The notes beneath the pieces were generated by a model. It did no database searches. It was not told where the DNA came from and saw only the letters and a program-made list of their open reading frames with translations. This document shows, piece by piece, positions 35,162 through 43,541 of a DNA stretch of 59,035 nt. The position numbers and the translations under genes are program-made. Origin of the DNA: Bacteroidales bacterium (GTDB taxonomy: Bacteria; Bacteroidota; Bacteroidia; Bacteroidales; UBA932); NCBI GenBank assembly GCA_012839605.1, contig DUNA01000055.1, forward strand, positions 1 through 59,035, read 5' to 3'. The number at the start of each line of letters is the position of its first letter. Position 1 is the first letter of the stretch.

Positions 35162-35846
35162 ACTCATCATAGTGCCCACACCCATTGGGAATTTGGAAGA
35201 TATAACGCTAAGGGCTTTGGATGTGCTCAAGCAATCAGACCTTATTCTAGCAGAAGACACACGTACGAGCGGTATTCTTTTAAAAAAATACAACATTACC
35301 ACCCATAGGCAATCTTACCACACATTTAACGAACACAACCAAGTAGACACCCTCATTAAAACCATTGGAGAAGGAAAACAAGTGGCGCTTATAAGCGATG
35401 CCGGTACGCCTGGCATATCGGACCCTGGATTTCTTCTGATAAGAGCTTGTATAGCTGCAGGTATACAAGTAGAATGTCTTCCCGGTCCCACGGCGCTCAT
35501 TCCGGCTTTGATAAACAGTGGTTTTCCCTCGGACCGGTTTTGTTTTGAAGGGTTTCTGCCTTTAAAAAAAGGAAGAAAGGCACGCTTGGAATCGTTAGCC
35601 ACAGAAACACGAACTGTAATTCTCTACGAGTCACCGCACCGGTTGCTAAAAACATTGGGACAGTTGTCAGACGTGCTTGGGGAAGATCGCCCGGCCGTTG
35701 TTTGCAGAGAATTGACAAAAATCTATGAAGAAACCGTAAGAGGTTCTCTAAGAGAGCTCTGTACATGGTTTGAAGAACATCCGCCAAAAGGAGAAATAGT
35801 TATTGTGCTGAAAGGAAAAGGAAGGGATGAAAAGACAAAACAATAA
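35151..35846 (+). CDS. rsmI: 16S rRNA (cytidine(1402)-2'-O)-methyltransferase
   Basis: Tetrapyrrole-methylase-fold enzyme adding the 2'-O-methyl group to C1402 of 16S rRNA, the same base methylated by RsmH. 231 residues. N-terminal IIVPTPIGNLEDITLRAL, ILAEDTRTSG near 32-41, SDAGTPGISDPG near 83, PGPTALIPALINSGFP near 110, FEGFLP and YESPHRL. Overlaps the preceding gene by 11 bases and the next by 20. Confidence 0.96.
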   Translation: MCSKLIIVPTPIGNLEDITLRALDVLKQSDLILAEDTRTSGILLKKYNITTHRQSYHTFNEHNQVDTLIKTIGEGKQVALISDAGTPGISDPGFLLIRACIAAGIQVECLPGPTALIPALINSGFPSDRFCFEGFLPLKKGRKARLESLATETRTVILYESPHRLLKTLGQLSDVLGEDRPAVVCRELTKIYEETVRGSLRELCTWFEEHPPKGEIVIVLKGKGRDEKTKQ

Positions 35847-36513
35847 AAACAAACACAAGTACATTGTTCACGCCACCGGTATAGCAGGGATTCTTATTTT
35901 GCTGCTTCTAAGATTGTTTGTAAAACAACCGGCTACTACATGGCACACAGAATGGGCACATGAAATAAGCGATACGATCTTCCATAACAATTCGTCGCAA
36001 ACAATTGCTCCTTTGCCCAAAAAAAACACCTTGCCTGTACGCGATACCCACAAACGTGCCAAAGCAGACTCCTCCGCTGTTCCGGTTAAAACAGAGTCGT
36101 ACCGGCCGCATACTCCCTTAAAAATTGAACTCAATACAGCAGATAGTTTGGACCTTTTATCCCTTTACGGTATTGGACCTTATTACGCACAAAAGATTCT
36201 GGAATACAGAAAACGACTGGGCGGCTTTGCCATTCCTGAGCAACTTTTAGAAATAAAAGGCTTTGACAAAGAACGGTTGGACGGATTTTCAGACAAGGTT
36301 TTTGCAGATTCCACACTCATATTAAAAACAGATCTAAAAACAGCTACAGAAGCACAATTGGCCAACCACCTGTATATTGGAAAATATTTAGCCCGGTGCA
36401 TAATCCTGTACAGAGAAGTATCCCACCCCGATTCGTGTTCCATGCATCATTTGGTTGAGCACGGAATTCTCACAAAAGAACAAGCCCGCCGGATAAGTTG
36501 GTATCTGCATTAA
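35827..36513 (+). CDS. ComEA-like helix-hairpin-helix membrane protein
   Basis: 228 residues: basic N-terminus, one membrane helix (about residues 14-30), a linker of about 60 residues, then two helix-hairpin-helix units. The first carries IELNTADSLDLLSLYGIGPYYAQKI near residue 98, the ComEA-type motif; the second is more divergent (about 165-228). ComEA proteins bind DNA at the cell surface during natural transformation, which fits with dprA in the window, but a structural role is also possible. Overlaps rsmI by 20 bases. Confidence 0.8.
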   Translation: MKRQNNKNKHKYIVHATGIAGILILLLLRLFVKQPATTWHTEWAHEISDTIFHNNSSQTIAPLPKKNTLPVRDTHKRAKADSSAVPVKTESYRPHTPLKIELNTADSLDLLSLYGIGPYYAQKILEYRKRLGGFAIPEQLLEIKGFDKERLDGFSDKVFADSTLILKTDLKTATEAQLANHLYIGKYLARCIILYREVSHPDSCSMHHLVEHGILTKEQARRISWYLH

Positions 36514-36525
36514 ACAGGATTTGTC

Positions 36526-36533
36526 TATCTTTG
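36526..36533 (+). promoter_or_regulatory. -7 promoter element adjoining the ABC ATPase start
   Basis: TATCTTTG matches TAnnTTTG exactly and ends only 5 bases before the ATG at 36538, so transcript and coding region would begin at about the same base (leaderless). No well-placed -33 element. Confidence 0.45.
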
Positions 36534-36537
36534 TTTT

Positions 36538-37467
36538 ATGAATATTCTATCTACTAAAAATGTGGTCAAGGCCTTTGAAGGACACTTGGCTCTGGATAGA
36601 GTCAGCATAGACATCCCAAAAGGAAAAATATTTGGACTTTTAGGACCTAACGGAGCCGGAAAAACCACATTGCTAAGAATTGTCAATCAGATTACAGCTC
36701 CCGATTCAGGAAGCGTTTTTTTTGATGGACAGCCTTTAGAGGCTAACGACGTTTTCAAAATAGGATACTTACCTGAAGAAAGAGGGCTGTATAAAAAAAT
36801 GAAAATTGGAGACCAAGCCATGTACCTTGCCAAACTCAAAGGCATGTCCCATTCAGATGCCTTGTCCAGCCTGAAAGCTTGGTTTATCCGATTTGAAATA
36901 CAGGCTTGGTGGAATAAAAAAATTACTGAACTTTCTAAAGGCATGGCACAAAAGGTGCAGTTTGTCACAACGGTAATGCACAACCCCAAGTTGCTGATTC
37001 TAGACGAACCTTTCAGTGGTTTTGATCCCATTAACGTGGAACTTATAAGAAAAGAAATCATCAGACTCAAAGAGGAAGGCACGTCCATTGTCTTGTCTAC
37101 TCACAATATGGAGTCTGTAGAAGAAATGTGTGATTCCATAGCTCTTATAGACAACGCACGTTTGATTGTTTCCGGCGAATTGCAGGACATCAAACGAATT
37201 CATGGCGACAACCATCTTGAAATCCTTTACCGCGCATCGGAACCGTTCTCGGAAAGCACATCTGCTGATGCTCCATTTTCTATCATTTCTAACGGTACAA
37301 AAGACGATTTGTTTCAAACCGTCATTGAACCGAAAGAAGGATACAGCACCAATCAAATTCTGGAACACCTCTTTCCACACGTAAGCATTATAGGTGTCAG
37401 TGAAATTATTCCCAGTATGCGCGACATCTTCATCAAACTGGTTCATAAAAAGGAGGGAAATACATGA
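36538..37467 (+). CDS. ABC-2 type transporter ATPase (NatA-like)
   Basis: Cytoplasmic ATPase of an exporter; 309 residues. Walker A GPNGAGKTT at 36-44, signature LSKGMAQKVQF near 131, Walker B LLILDEPFSGFDP near 150, H-loop LSTHNMES near 183. A C-terminal extension of about 100 residues follows the nucleotide-binding domain, as in NatA-type proteins. Overlaps its permease gene (ATGA). In Bacillus, NatAB is a sodium exporter; the substrate here cannot be inferred. Confidence 0.9.
   Translation: MNILSTKNVVKAFEGHLALDRVSIDIPKGKIFGLLGPNGAGKTTLLRIVNQITAPDSGSVFFDGQPLEANDVFKIGYLPEERGLYKKMKIGDQAMYLAKLKGMSHSDALSSLKAWFIRFEIQAWWNKKITELSKGMAQKVQFVTTVMHNPKLLILDEPFSGFDPINVELIRKEIIRLKEEGTSIVLSTHNMESVEEMCDSIALIDNARLIVSGELQDIKRIHGDNHLEILYRASEPFSESTSADAPFSIISNGTKDDLFQTVIEPKEGYSTNQILEHLFPHVSIIGVSEIIPSMRDIFIKLVHKKEGNT
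37449..37456 (+). promoter_or_regulatory. Strong Shine-Dalgarno for the ABC permease
   Basis: AAAGGAGG ends seven bases before the ATG at 37464, inside the 3' end of the ATPase gene. Confidence 0.5.
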
Positions 37468-38804
37468 ATTTTAAGAAAATCAATCTGATTGTCAGAAGAG
37501 AATTCATCATTCGTGTGAGGAAAAAATCGTTCCTTATAGCTACTTTTTTAACTCCTTTATTTATGGCGGCCATCATTACGGTACCTATGATTATGGCCAC
37601 TGTGAAAGACACAAGGGAAAAAATTGTGGAAGTGCTGGACCCAACAGGAATAGGCCAATCTGTATTAGAAGATCAAACGTATTTTCGTTTCCGCTTCCGA
37701 GAGACAGGCGATCTGGATAAAATCAAACAGACGTTCGATGCAGGCAATCTTCATGCAGTTTGCGTAATCGATTACAAAGAGAACAGCATCCCGGAAATCA
37801 AAATGTACAGTACGGGACAAATTGATTCAGATATACAAAGGTATGTGTCAGGCCAAATCAGCAGAGAAGTTGAAAACCGCAAGTTGGCTTCATACAATAT
37901 CCCCCAGCTGCAAGAAATTATTGAAGACATCAAAACTTCCATTCCTGTAAAAACATTTACATGGACAGAAGAGGGAGAAGAGAAAGAAATCATTACAGAA
38001 GTATATATGGCCATAGCCTATTTGAGCAGTTTCCTCATCTACATGTTCATATTTATGTACGGTTCTATGGTCATTAGGGGTGTGATTGAAGAAAAAACAA
38101 ACAGAATAGTAGAGGTCATTATCTCTTCCGTCAAACCGGTAGAGCTCATGCTAGGGAAAATCATTGGAGTAGCTTTCGTGGCTTTACTACAATTCTTATT
38201 GTGGATTGTGCTGACAGCCATTATCTTCCTTATTGTCATGGCTGCAATAGGATCGGGTACGATAGCGGAAATGGGACAAGTTGCCCCTCAGATGCAAGGA
38301 GGCATTTCCGGCGCCATTGCGGCACTGGATACAGGAGACGGTATGTTTACGGGCATTGCTAATACGTTGTCACAATTACAAATAGGACAATTTGTATTGA
38401 GTTTCTGCTTGTATTTCATTGGCGGATACCTCATGTATGCCTCTATGTTTGCAGCCATAGGATCTGTATCCGATGCGGAAACAGACACACAACAATTCCA
38501 GTTGCCCATAACCATCCCCCTTATTTTGGGACTTTTCATCATGATGCATACGTTCCAGCACCCGGACAGCAGTCTGTCCATCTGGGCCTCTATCATACCT
38601 TTTACTTCACCTATGATTATGCTGGCACGCCTTCCCTTTGGAAGTGTACCGCTTTGGCAGTTGTTAACATCACTTGCACTGCTGTTTCTTACTTTTATAA
38701 CTATCGTACATTTTTCTGCCAAAATATACAGAGTGGGCATCCTCATGTACGGGAAAAAAATAACGTGGAAAGAGCTTTGGAAATGGATGAGATACAAAAA
38801 CTGA
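37464..38804 (+). CDS. ABC-2 type transporter permease (NatB-like)
   Basis: Membrane partner of the preceding ATPase. 446 residues: one membrane helix near the N-terminus (about 22-45), a large extracytoplasmic domain (about 50-170), then five or so helices to the C-terminus. The segment VIRGVIEEKTNRIVEVIISSVKPVELMLGKIIG near residues 200-235 is the typical coupling region of this permease family. The pair may export an antimicrobial, peptide or ion. Its stop overlaps the ATG of the next gene. Confidence 0.88.
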   Translation: MNFKKINLIVRREFIIRVRKKSFLIATFLTPLFMAAIITVPMIMATVKDTREKIVEVLDPTGIGQSVLEDQTYFRFRFRETGDLDKIKQTFDAGNLHAVCVIDYKENSIPEIKMYSTGQIDSDIQRYVSGQISREVENRKLASYNIPQLQEIIEDIKTSIPVKTFTWTEEGEEKEIITEVYMAIAYLSSFLIYMFIFMYGSMVIRGVIEEKTNRIVEVIISSVKPVELMLGKIIGVAFVALLQFLLWIVLTAIIFLIVMAAIGSGTIAEMGQVAPQMQGGISGAIAALDTGDGMFTGIANTLSQLQIGQFVLSFCLYFIGGYLMYASMFAAIGSVSDAETDTQQFQLPITIPLILGLFIMMHTFQHPDSSLSIWASIIPFTSPMIMLARLPFGSVPLWQLLTSLALLFLTFITIVHFSAKIYRVGILMYGKKITWKELWKWMRYKN

Positions 38805-39565
38805 TGAGAAAATACATATTGACCGCCATCTGCCTTGTAGGGCTTGGACTTACTGTTTTGGGTGCCCAAACCATCAAAGCGCAACGGGTATGGATGGACA
38901 CCACGGAATACAGTCACAAAGCATCCGAAAGCATTGTCAACATTATAAACACGTACAGTCCTCAGCTGCATGTGAAAATGAACAAAGTGGTTGGGTATAC
39001 CACACAAACCATGTACTCCTATGCACCGGAGAGTCCTCTATCCAATATGGCGGCCGATGCTTTACTGGCTATAGCCAAAAGGCATTACGGTACGGATAAA
39101 GTAGACTTTGCCCTTACAAATTTTGGAGGAATCCGGACATTTTTCCCAAAAGGAGACCTTACCCTCTATTACGTATACGCAGCCTTCCCATTTGAAAATG
39201 CACTTGTACTTGTTTCATTAAAAGGGGAGCACGTTCTGGAATTGTTTGAACACATGGCGTTGAGCCGAGTAGAAGCTTTGGCCGGTGTACAATTGGTTAT
39301 TGAAGAAGGCAAAGTAAAAGAATTGCTCATCAACGGCCACCCTGTGGATGAAAAAAGAACATACCACATAGCTACTATTGATTTTCTACTGGGCGGAGGC
39401 GACAGAATGACTGTTCTTTCTAAGAATACAGGCACGGATTATTCCGGCATTACGCTAAGAGATGTTATGCTGCAGTACATTACTGCCTTTTATGAAAAAG
39501 GAGAACCCATTCCGGCCAAAACAGACAAACGTGTAGTCGTTATCCAAAAAGACAATGCATCATGA
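38804..39565 (+). CDS. 5'-nucleotidase C-terminal domain protein (exported)
   Basis: 253 residues with an N-terminal hydrophobic signal/anchor (about 5-25). The rest matches the substrate-binding C-terminal half of UshA-type 5'-nucleotidases: SPLSNMAADALL, FALTNFGGIRTFFPKGDLTLYYVYAAFPFENAL, and IDFLLGGGDRM. There is no metal-binding catalytic half in this polypeptide; the next gene supplies it. The ATG at 38804 overlaps the permease stop; an upstream in-frame ATG at 38783 is possible. Confidence 0.9.
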   Translation: MRKYILTAICLVGLGLTVLGAQTIKAQRVWMDTTEYSHKASESIVNIINTYSPQLHVKMNKVVGYTTQTMYSYAPESPLSNMAADALLAIAKRHYGTDKVDFALTNFGGIRTFFPKGDLTLYYVYAAFPFENALVLVSLKGEHVLELFEHMALSRVEALAGVQLVIEEGKVKELLINGHPVDEKRTYHIATIDFLLGGGDRMTVLSKNTGTDYSGITLRDVMLQYITAFYEKGEPIPAKTDKRVVVIQKDNAS

Positions 39566-40371
39566 AAAAACACCCCGCACACATCTTAACAACCTTGTTG
39601 TTTTTGATTTTCATCTTTCCCGCATTTGCTCAGGACTTGGTAATAATCCACACGAATGATTTTCACAGCCAAATAGAACCTTTTACTACGGGACGTAACG
39701 CAGGTGCAGGAGGTTTGCTCAGTCTATCAGGCTATTTGGAAGAAACAAGAAAAGAACACCCCAACTTGCTTTATTTGGACGCCGGCGATTACAATCAAGG
39801 TACACCCTACTTCAATTTGTTTGACGGACAAGTTGAAATAGACGCTATGAATGCTATGGGACTGTACGCTACAACTCTTGGGAATCATGAATTTGACAAC
39901 GGTCTGGAAGATTTGGTAAGAAGATTAAAAATGGCTGATTTTCACACACTTTGTGCAAATTACGACATCCGTTACAGACCTCTTAGAAGAATAGTCAAAC
40001 CGTATGTCATTTATAAAACAAATTCAAAAAAGATTGGTATTATTGGACTGACCATCAATCTAAACGGATTGACATCGGGAGAAGTCTTAAAAAAGATGCA
40101 TTACAAAGACCCCATAGAAACGGCCAACCGGTTGGCGCTTTTGCTGAAAAAGAAAGGTTGCAATATGATTATCTGTCTTACACATTTGGGAGTGAAGACA
40201 GACGTGCGGTTGGCAGAAAAATCCAGAAATATTGATTTGATTATTGGAGGCCATTCGCATACATTCCTTGAAGAACCTTTGATTGAAAAAGATTTAGACG
40301 GCAAAGAAGTTGTTGTCGTACAGACAGGAGCACAAGGAGTATATGCAGGCAGAATAGATATTCATTTTTAA
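39562..40371 (+). CDS. 5'-nucleotidase metallophosphatase domain protein (exported)
   Basis: 269 residues with a cleavable signal peptide ending near PAFAQ (residue 24). Catalytic half of a UshA-type nucleotidase: [13 protein letters not shown] (metal ligands), [25 protein letters not shown] (catalytic His) and [14 protein letters not shown] near residue 227. It ends where a fused enzyme would continue into the C-terminal domain. That domain is encoded by the preceding gene, overlapping by 4 bases, so the two products probably assemble in the periplasm. Confidence 0.92.
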   Translation: MKKHPAHILTTLLFLIFIFPAFAQDLVIIHTNDFHSQIEPFTTGRNAGAGGLLSLSGYLEETRKEHPNLLYLDAGDYNQGTPYFNLFDGQVEIDAMNAMGLYATTLGNHEFDNGLEDLVRRLKMADFHTLCANYDIRYRPLRRIVKPYVIYKTNSKKIGIIGLTINLNGLTSGEVLKKMHYKDPIETANRLALLLKKKGCNMIICLTHLGVKTDVRLAEKSRNIDLIIGGHSHTFLEEPLIEKDLDGKEVVVVQTGAQGVYAGRIDIHF

Positions 40372-40382
40372 AAAGCCAATGT

Positions 40383-40976
40383 ATGTTTCTGGAAACTCAA
40401 AAGAAAAGTGGAAGAATAGAGGTGATTTGCGGATCTATGTTTTCCGGGAAAACAGAAGAGTTAATCCGAAGACTCAAAAGAGCTCGCTTTGCCAATCAGA
40501 GGGTGGAAATTTTCAAACCACGTGTCGATAGCCGTTACTCCGGAGACGAAGTAGTATCTCATGACCAACACTCCATACCCTCTACGCCTGTAGATTCGGC
40601 AGAAAGCATTTTGCTTATGGCCAACAACGCAGACGTTGTGGCTATTGATGAAGCCCAATTTTTTGAGCAAAACCTGGTGCGTGTGTGCCAATTGCTGGCC
40701 AACAATGGAATACGAGTCATTGTAGCCGGATTGGATATGGATTTTCAAGGCAATCCCTTTGGTCCCATGCCTCACCTAATGGCCGTAGCGGAACACATTA
40801 CTAAAGTACATGCCATCTGCGTACGCTGCGGGGACCCGGCACAATATTCTCACAGACTTAGTGATAGTACCCGACTGGTGGAGTTGGGAGAAAAAGACAT
40901 ATACGAACCTTTATGCAGACATTGCTACAATTTAACAACCCATGAAAGAAAATCTATTTACACACCTGGAAGTTAA
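40383..40976 (+). CDS. tdk: Thymidine kinase
   Basis: Type II thymidine kinase for dTMP salvage. 197 residues. P-loop [11 protein letters not shown] near 19-29, DEAQFF near 88, the lasso region, and zinc-binding cysteines in CVRCG near 147 and CRHC near 179. ATG at 40383, 11 bases after the nucleotidase gene; its last 35 bases overlap alr. Confidence 0.96.
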   Translation: MFLETQKKSGRIEVICGSMFSGKTEELIRRLKRARFANQRVEIFKPRVDSRYSGDEVVSHDQHSIPSTPVDSAESILLMANNADVVAIDEAQFFEQNLVRVCQLLANNGIRVIVAGLDMDFQGNPFGPMPHLMAVAEHITKVHAICVRCGDPAQYSHRLSDSTRLVELGEKDIYEPLCRHCYNLTTHERKSIYTPGS

Positions 40977-42048
40977 TATCCCAAACATCAAGCACAACTT
41001 GCGTTATTTCCGCTCGTTTTTGAAAGAAGAAACGAAAATACTCATTCTTGTGAAAGCAAACGGTTACGGACACGGTACCGGAGAATTTTCACGCATTTTG
41101 GAAGAAATAGGTGTAGATTATCTAGCTGTTGCCTCTTCCATGGAAGGCATAGCCATAAAAGAAGCAGGTGTAAAATTACCTGTTATCGTGTTGTCTCCCG
41201 GCATGGAAGAGTACCCTTTGCTGCTACAACATGGTTTAGAGCCTAGCTTGCCTTGCACAGAAGCGTTCTTGCGTTTTGTCAAAGAAGCAGAGCTTTTGGG
41301 GAAAAAAGCATACCCCGTACATATCAAATTGGATACGGGCATGCACCGTTTGGGATTTAAAAAGGACGAGCTGGAAGATTTGGCGGCTTATTTACCCAAT
41401 GCAAAATCTGTACAAATTGCTTCTGTTTTTTCACATTTTGCTGCTTCTCCCGCTCCGGAACACGACGAATATTCAAAGCTCCAAATGGCACTCTTTGAAG
41501 ACTTGTCCTCTTTCCTTCTCAAACAACTAGATTACAAACCACTCCGGCATTTGCTCAATTCTCCCGGTATTGAACGCTTTGCCAAAGAGGCAGAGTACGA
41601 TATGGTAAGATTGGGGATTGGCCTGTACGGTATGTCGTGTATAGACAACAGTTTGCTCAAACCTACAGCGTTCTTGCGGACACCTGTATTGCAAGTAAAA
41701 ACATTGGCTCCGGGAGAGACTGTGGGTTATGTAAGAGCAGGATTGGTAAAAGACGCTCCGGCCCGTATAGCCACATTGGCTATTGGTTACGCAGACGGAG
41801 TGAACAGACACCTGAGCGGCGGGAAAGCCCATTTCTCTGTACACGGTCACAGAGTCCCTACTATCGGAAATGTTTGTATGGATATGTGTATGGTGGATGT
41901 AACGGATATTGACGTAAAACCCGGCGACATGGTAACGATTTTTGGAGAAGATCCCACTATTTTTGAATTGGCAGAAATTCTGGGTACCATCCCCTACGAA
42001 ATCCTTACTTCTGTAGCACATCGCGTACACCGCGTCTTTAAGAAATAG
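40942..42048 (+). CDS. alr: Alanine racemase
   Basis: PLP-dependent conversion of L- to D-alanine for peptidoglycan. 368 residues. The PLP lysine is in VKANGYGHG (K38), the substrate-binding region [11 protein letters not shown] near 130, the catalytic tyrosine in GYADGVNR near 281, and [10 protein letters not shown] near 312. The ATG at 40942 lies inside tdk. It is a standalone racemase, not fused to MurF as in some Bacteroidetes. Its stop abuts the end of holA on the other strand. Confidence 0.95.
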   Translation: MKENLFTHLEVNIPNIKHNLRYFRSFLKEETKILILVKANGYGHGTGEFSRILEEIGVDYLAVASSMEGIAIKEAGVKLPVIVLSPGMEEYPLLLQHGLEPSLPCTEAFLRFVKEAELLGKKAYPVHIKLDTGMHRLGFKKDELEDLAAYLPNAKSVQIASVFSHFAASPAPEHDEYSKLQMALFEDLSSFLLKQLDYKPLRHLLNSPGIERFAKEAEYDMVRLGIGLYGMSCIDNSLLKPTAFLRTPVLQVKTLAPGETVGYVRAGLVKDAPARIATLAIGYADGVNRHLSGGKAHFSVHGHRVPTIGNVCMDMCMVDVTDIDVKPGDMVTIFGEDPTIFELAEILGTIPYEILTSVAHRVHRVFKK

Positions 42049-43095
42049 TCAGGCCATCATCCTACAAACCATTTCCATCAACAACTCTCCGTCTGATGCA
42101 CTGCCTCTTTCAGAAGATTTGTACAAACTGTCGTAATGGTATAAGGTTTTTATGGCATGTAATGTGCGCTCAAACGTAAAGTAGCGAGCAGCCTTTGCCG
42201 TTTCCTTTACTACAAAACCGGAATAAATACCCATTTTGACACCCACCTCTTTGTCCGATAACGAAGGGTTTTCCATTTTTATGGTATGGAATTTCAGCAC
42301 TCTGGATAACTGGGTATACAAAAGACTGATGAGCATAACAAGAGGATACTTTTTGACGTTTTCTGCAAAATATTGAATAATGGGTTGTGCTTTGGAAAAG
42401 TTCCCTTCGGACACGTAACCAAACAGCACAAAGGGACTAAAGTCCCTATTGATCCCCACAGATTTCTCTACCATGTCTGTAGTAACAAGCCATGTGTTTT
42501 CCGGAGCCAGCACAAAAAGCTTATCTATCTCCATAGCCATACGTTGCAAATCTGTTCCTAAAAATTCAGCCAAAAGCCGCGCCGCCTGAGGCTCAATATT
42601 TGTTTGGCGTCCCTTCATGTATTGCATGATCCAATCCGGCATTTCGTAATCACGTGGAGCAACAGACTCCAGCACTTCGCAATGTTTCTGTGCCGTCTTC
42701 CAAAACTCCGTTCTTTTATCTATGGATTTCCCCATAAAACAGAGTACGAGAACACAAGTGGGATTCATAGATTTTACATATGCACTCAGCCCATCAAGTT
42801 GCTTGAGCTGTTGCGCTTCTTTAACCAATATGACTTGACGCGAGGCCATGACAGGATACCTTCTGGCGCTGTCTATAATCTGGTTCACAGAAACATCCTG
42901 CCCGTAAAACACCATCTGATTAAACGGTTTTTCATCTTCTGTCAACGCATGGGCTGCAATATATGAAGCCAATTGGTTTACATAAAAAGGTTCTTCTCCC
43001 ATGAGTACATAACACGGCTTGTAATTCCCTGCTTCCAAGTCTTTTAAAATCCTCCCGTACGTAGCGGAGGTGTCTTTGTAGCTTATTTTAGCCAT
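42049..43095 (-). CDS. holA: DNA polymerase III subunit delta
   Basis: Clamp-loader subunit that opens the beta clamp. 348 residues. N-terminal YVLMGEEPFYVNQLASYI, then ASRQVILVKEAQQLK, and in the C-terminal part LFVLFGYVSEGNFSKAQPII. No Walker motif, as expected of delta. Start ATG at 43095; the -7 element at 43107-43100 lies directly upstream, so the mRNA may have no leader. The divergent neighbour is the HsdR_N gene. Confidence 0.92.
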   Translation of the reverse strand: MAKISYKDTSATYGRILKDLEAGNYKPCYVLMGEEPFYVNQLASYIAAHALTEDEKPFNQMVFYGQDVSVNQIIDSARRYPVMASRQVILVKEAQQLKQLDGLSAYVKSMNPTCVLVLCFMGKSIDKRTEFWKTAQKHCEVLESVAPRDYEMPDWIMQYMKGRQTNIEPQAARLLAEFLGTDLQRMAMEIDKLFVLAPENTWLVTTDMVEKSVGINRDFSPFVLFGYVSEGNFSKAQPIIQYFAENVKKYPLVMLISLLYTQLSRVLKFHTIKMENPSLSDKEVGVKMGIYSGFVVKETAKAARYFTFERTLHAIKTLYHYDSLYKSSERGSASDGELLMEMVCRMMA

Positions 43096-43099
43096 ACAA

Positions 43100-43117
43100 C
43101 AAATTTACATAAATTTG
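43100..43117. promoter_or_regulatory. Divergent promoters: palindrome of two -7 elements
   Basis: CAAATTTACATAAATTTG is a near-perfect dyad in which each arm is an exact TAnnTTTG -7 element, one for holA (minus, 43107-43100) and one for the HsdR_N gene (plus, 43110-43117). The start codons lie only 4-5 bases beyond each element, implying leaderless or nearly leaderless messages and mutually exclusive polymerase binding. Confidence 0.55.
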
Positions 43118-43121
43118 CACA

Positions 43122-43541
43122 ATGAACAGTCCGTCGCAGATTTATTGTGTAGTTAGGAAAAAATGGGTTGACCGCACGCCGGAAGAAGAAGTACGGCAGC
43201 ATATAATAAAATACCTGAATGCTGCTTGCGATATACCGCTTCATCTTATGGTATGTGAATATCCTATCAAGCACCTGGGACACAGAGCAGATTTGGTGGT
43301 ACACAACAGGAATGGCTTGCCTTTTATACTCGCAGAATTCAAGGCACCCGCTGTTGTCCTAAACAACAATGTGCTTGAACAAATCAGACGCTATAACGAA
43401 ACGCTACGGGCCGCATATTTATTAATAAGCAACGGGATAACGACTCTGTTTTGGATATTTAACAAGAAGACGAACCGTTACGAACCTATGAAAAACATAC
43501 CTCCTTTTGAGGAATTGTTAAACAATACCCACCATGAATAA
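43122..43541 (+). CDS. Small HsdR_N-domain protein
   Basis: 139 residues, almost entirely the nuclease-like N-terminal domain of type I restriction HsdR proteins (HSDR_N): RTPEEEVRQHIIKYL near residue 18, HRADLVVHNRNGLPFILAEFKAP near 57 with the D...EFK catalytic-type pattern, and YLLISNG near 100. There is no helicase or other restriction gene nearby. I recall a homologue at the same place next to holA in other Bacteroidales, so it is probably a chromosomal housekeeping protein rather than a restriction remnant. Overlaps cca by 8 bases. Confidence 0.85.
   Translation: MNSPSQIYCVVRKKWVDRTPEEEVRQHIIKYLNAACDIPLHLMVCEYPIKHLGHRADLVVHNRNGLPFILAEFKAPAVVLNNNVLEQIRRYNETLRAAYLLISNGITTLFWIFNKKTNRYEPMKNIPPFEELLNNTHHE

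Noticed and set aside
43122-43541. Remnant of a type I restriction system
   Set aside because: The frame is intact, has a clean start and overlaps cca neatly, and no methylase or specificity fragments are nearby.
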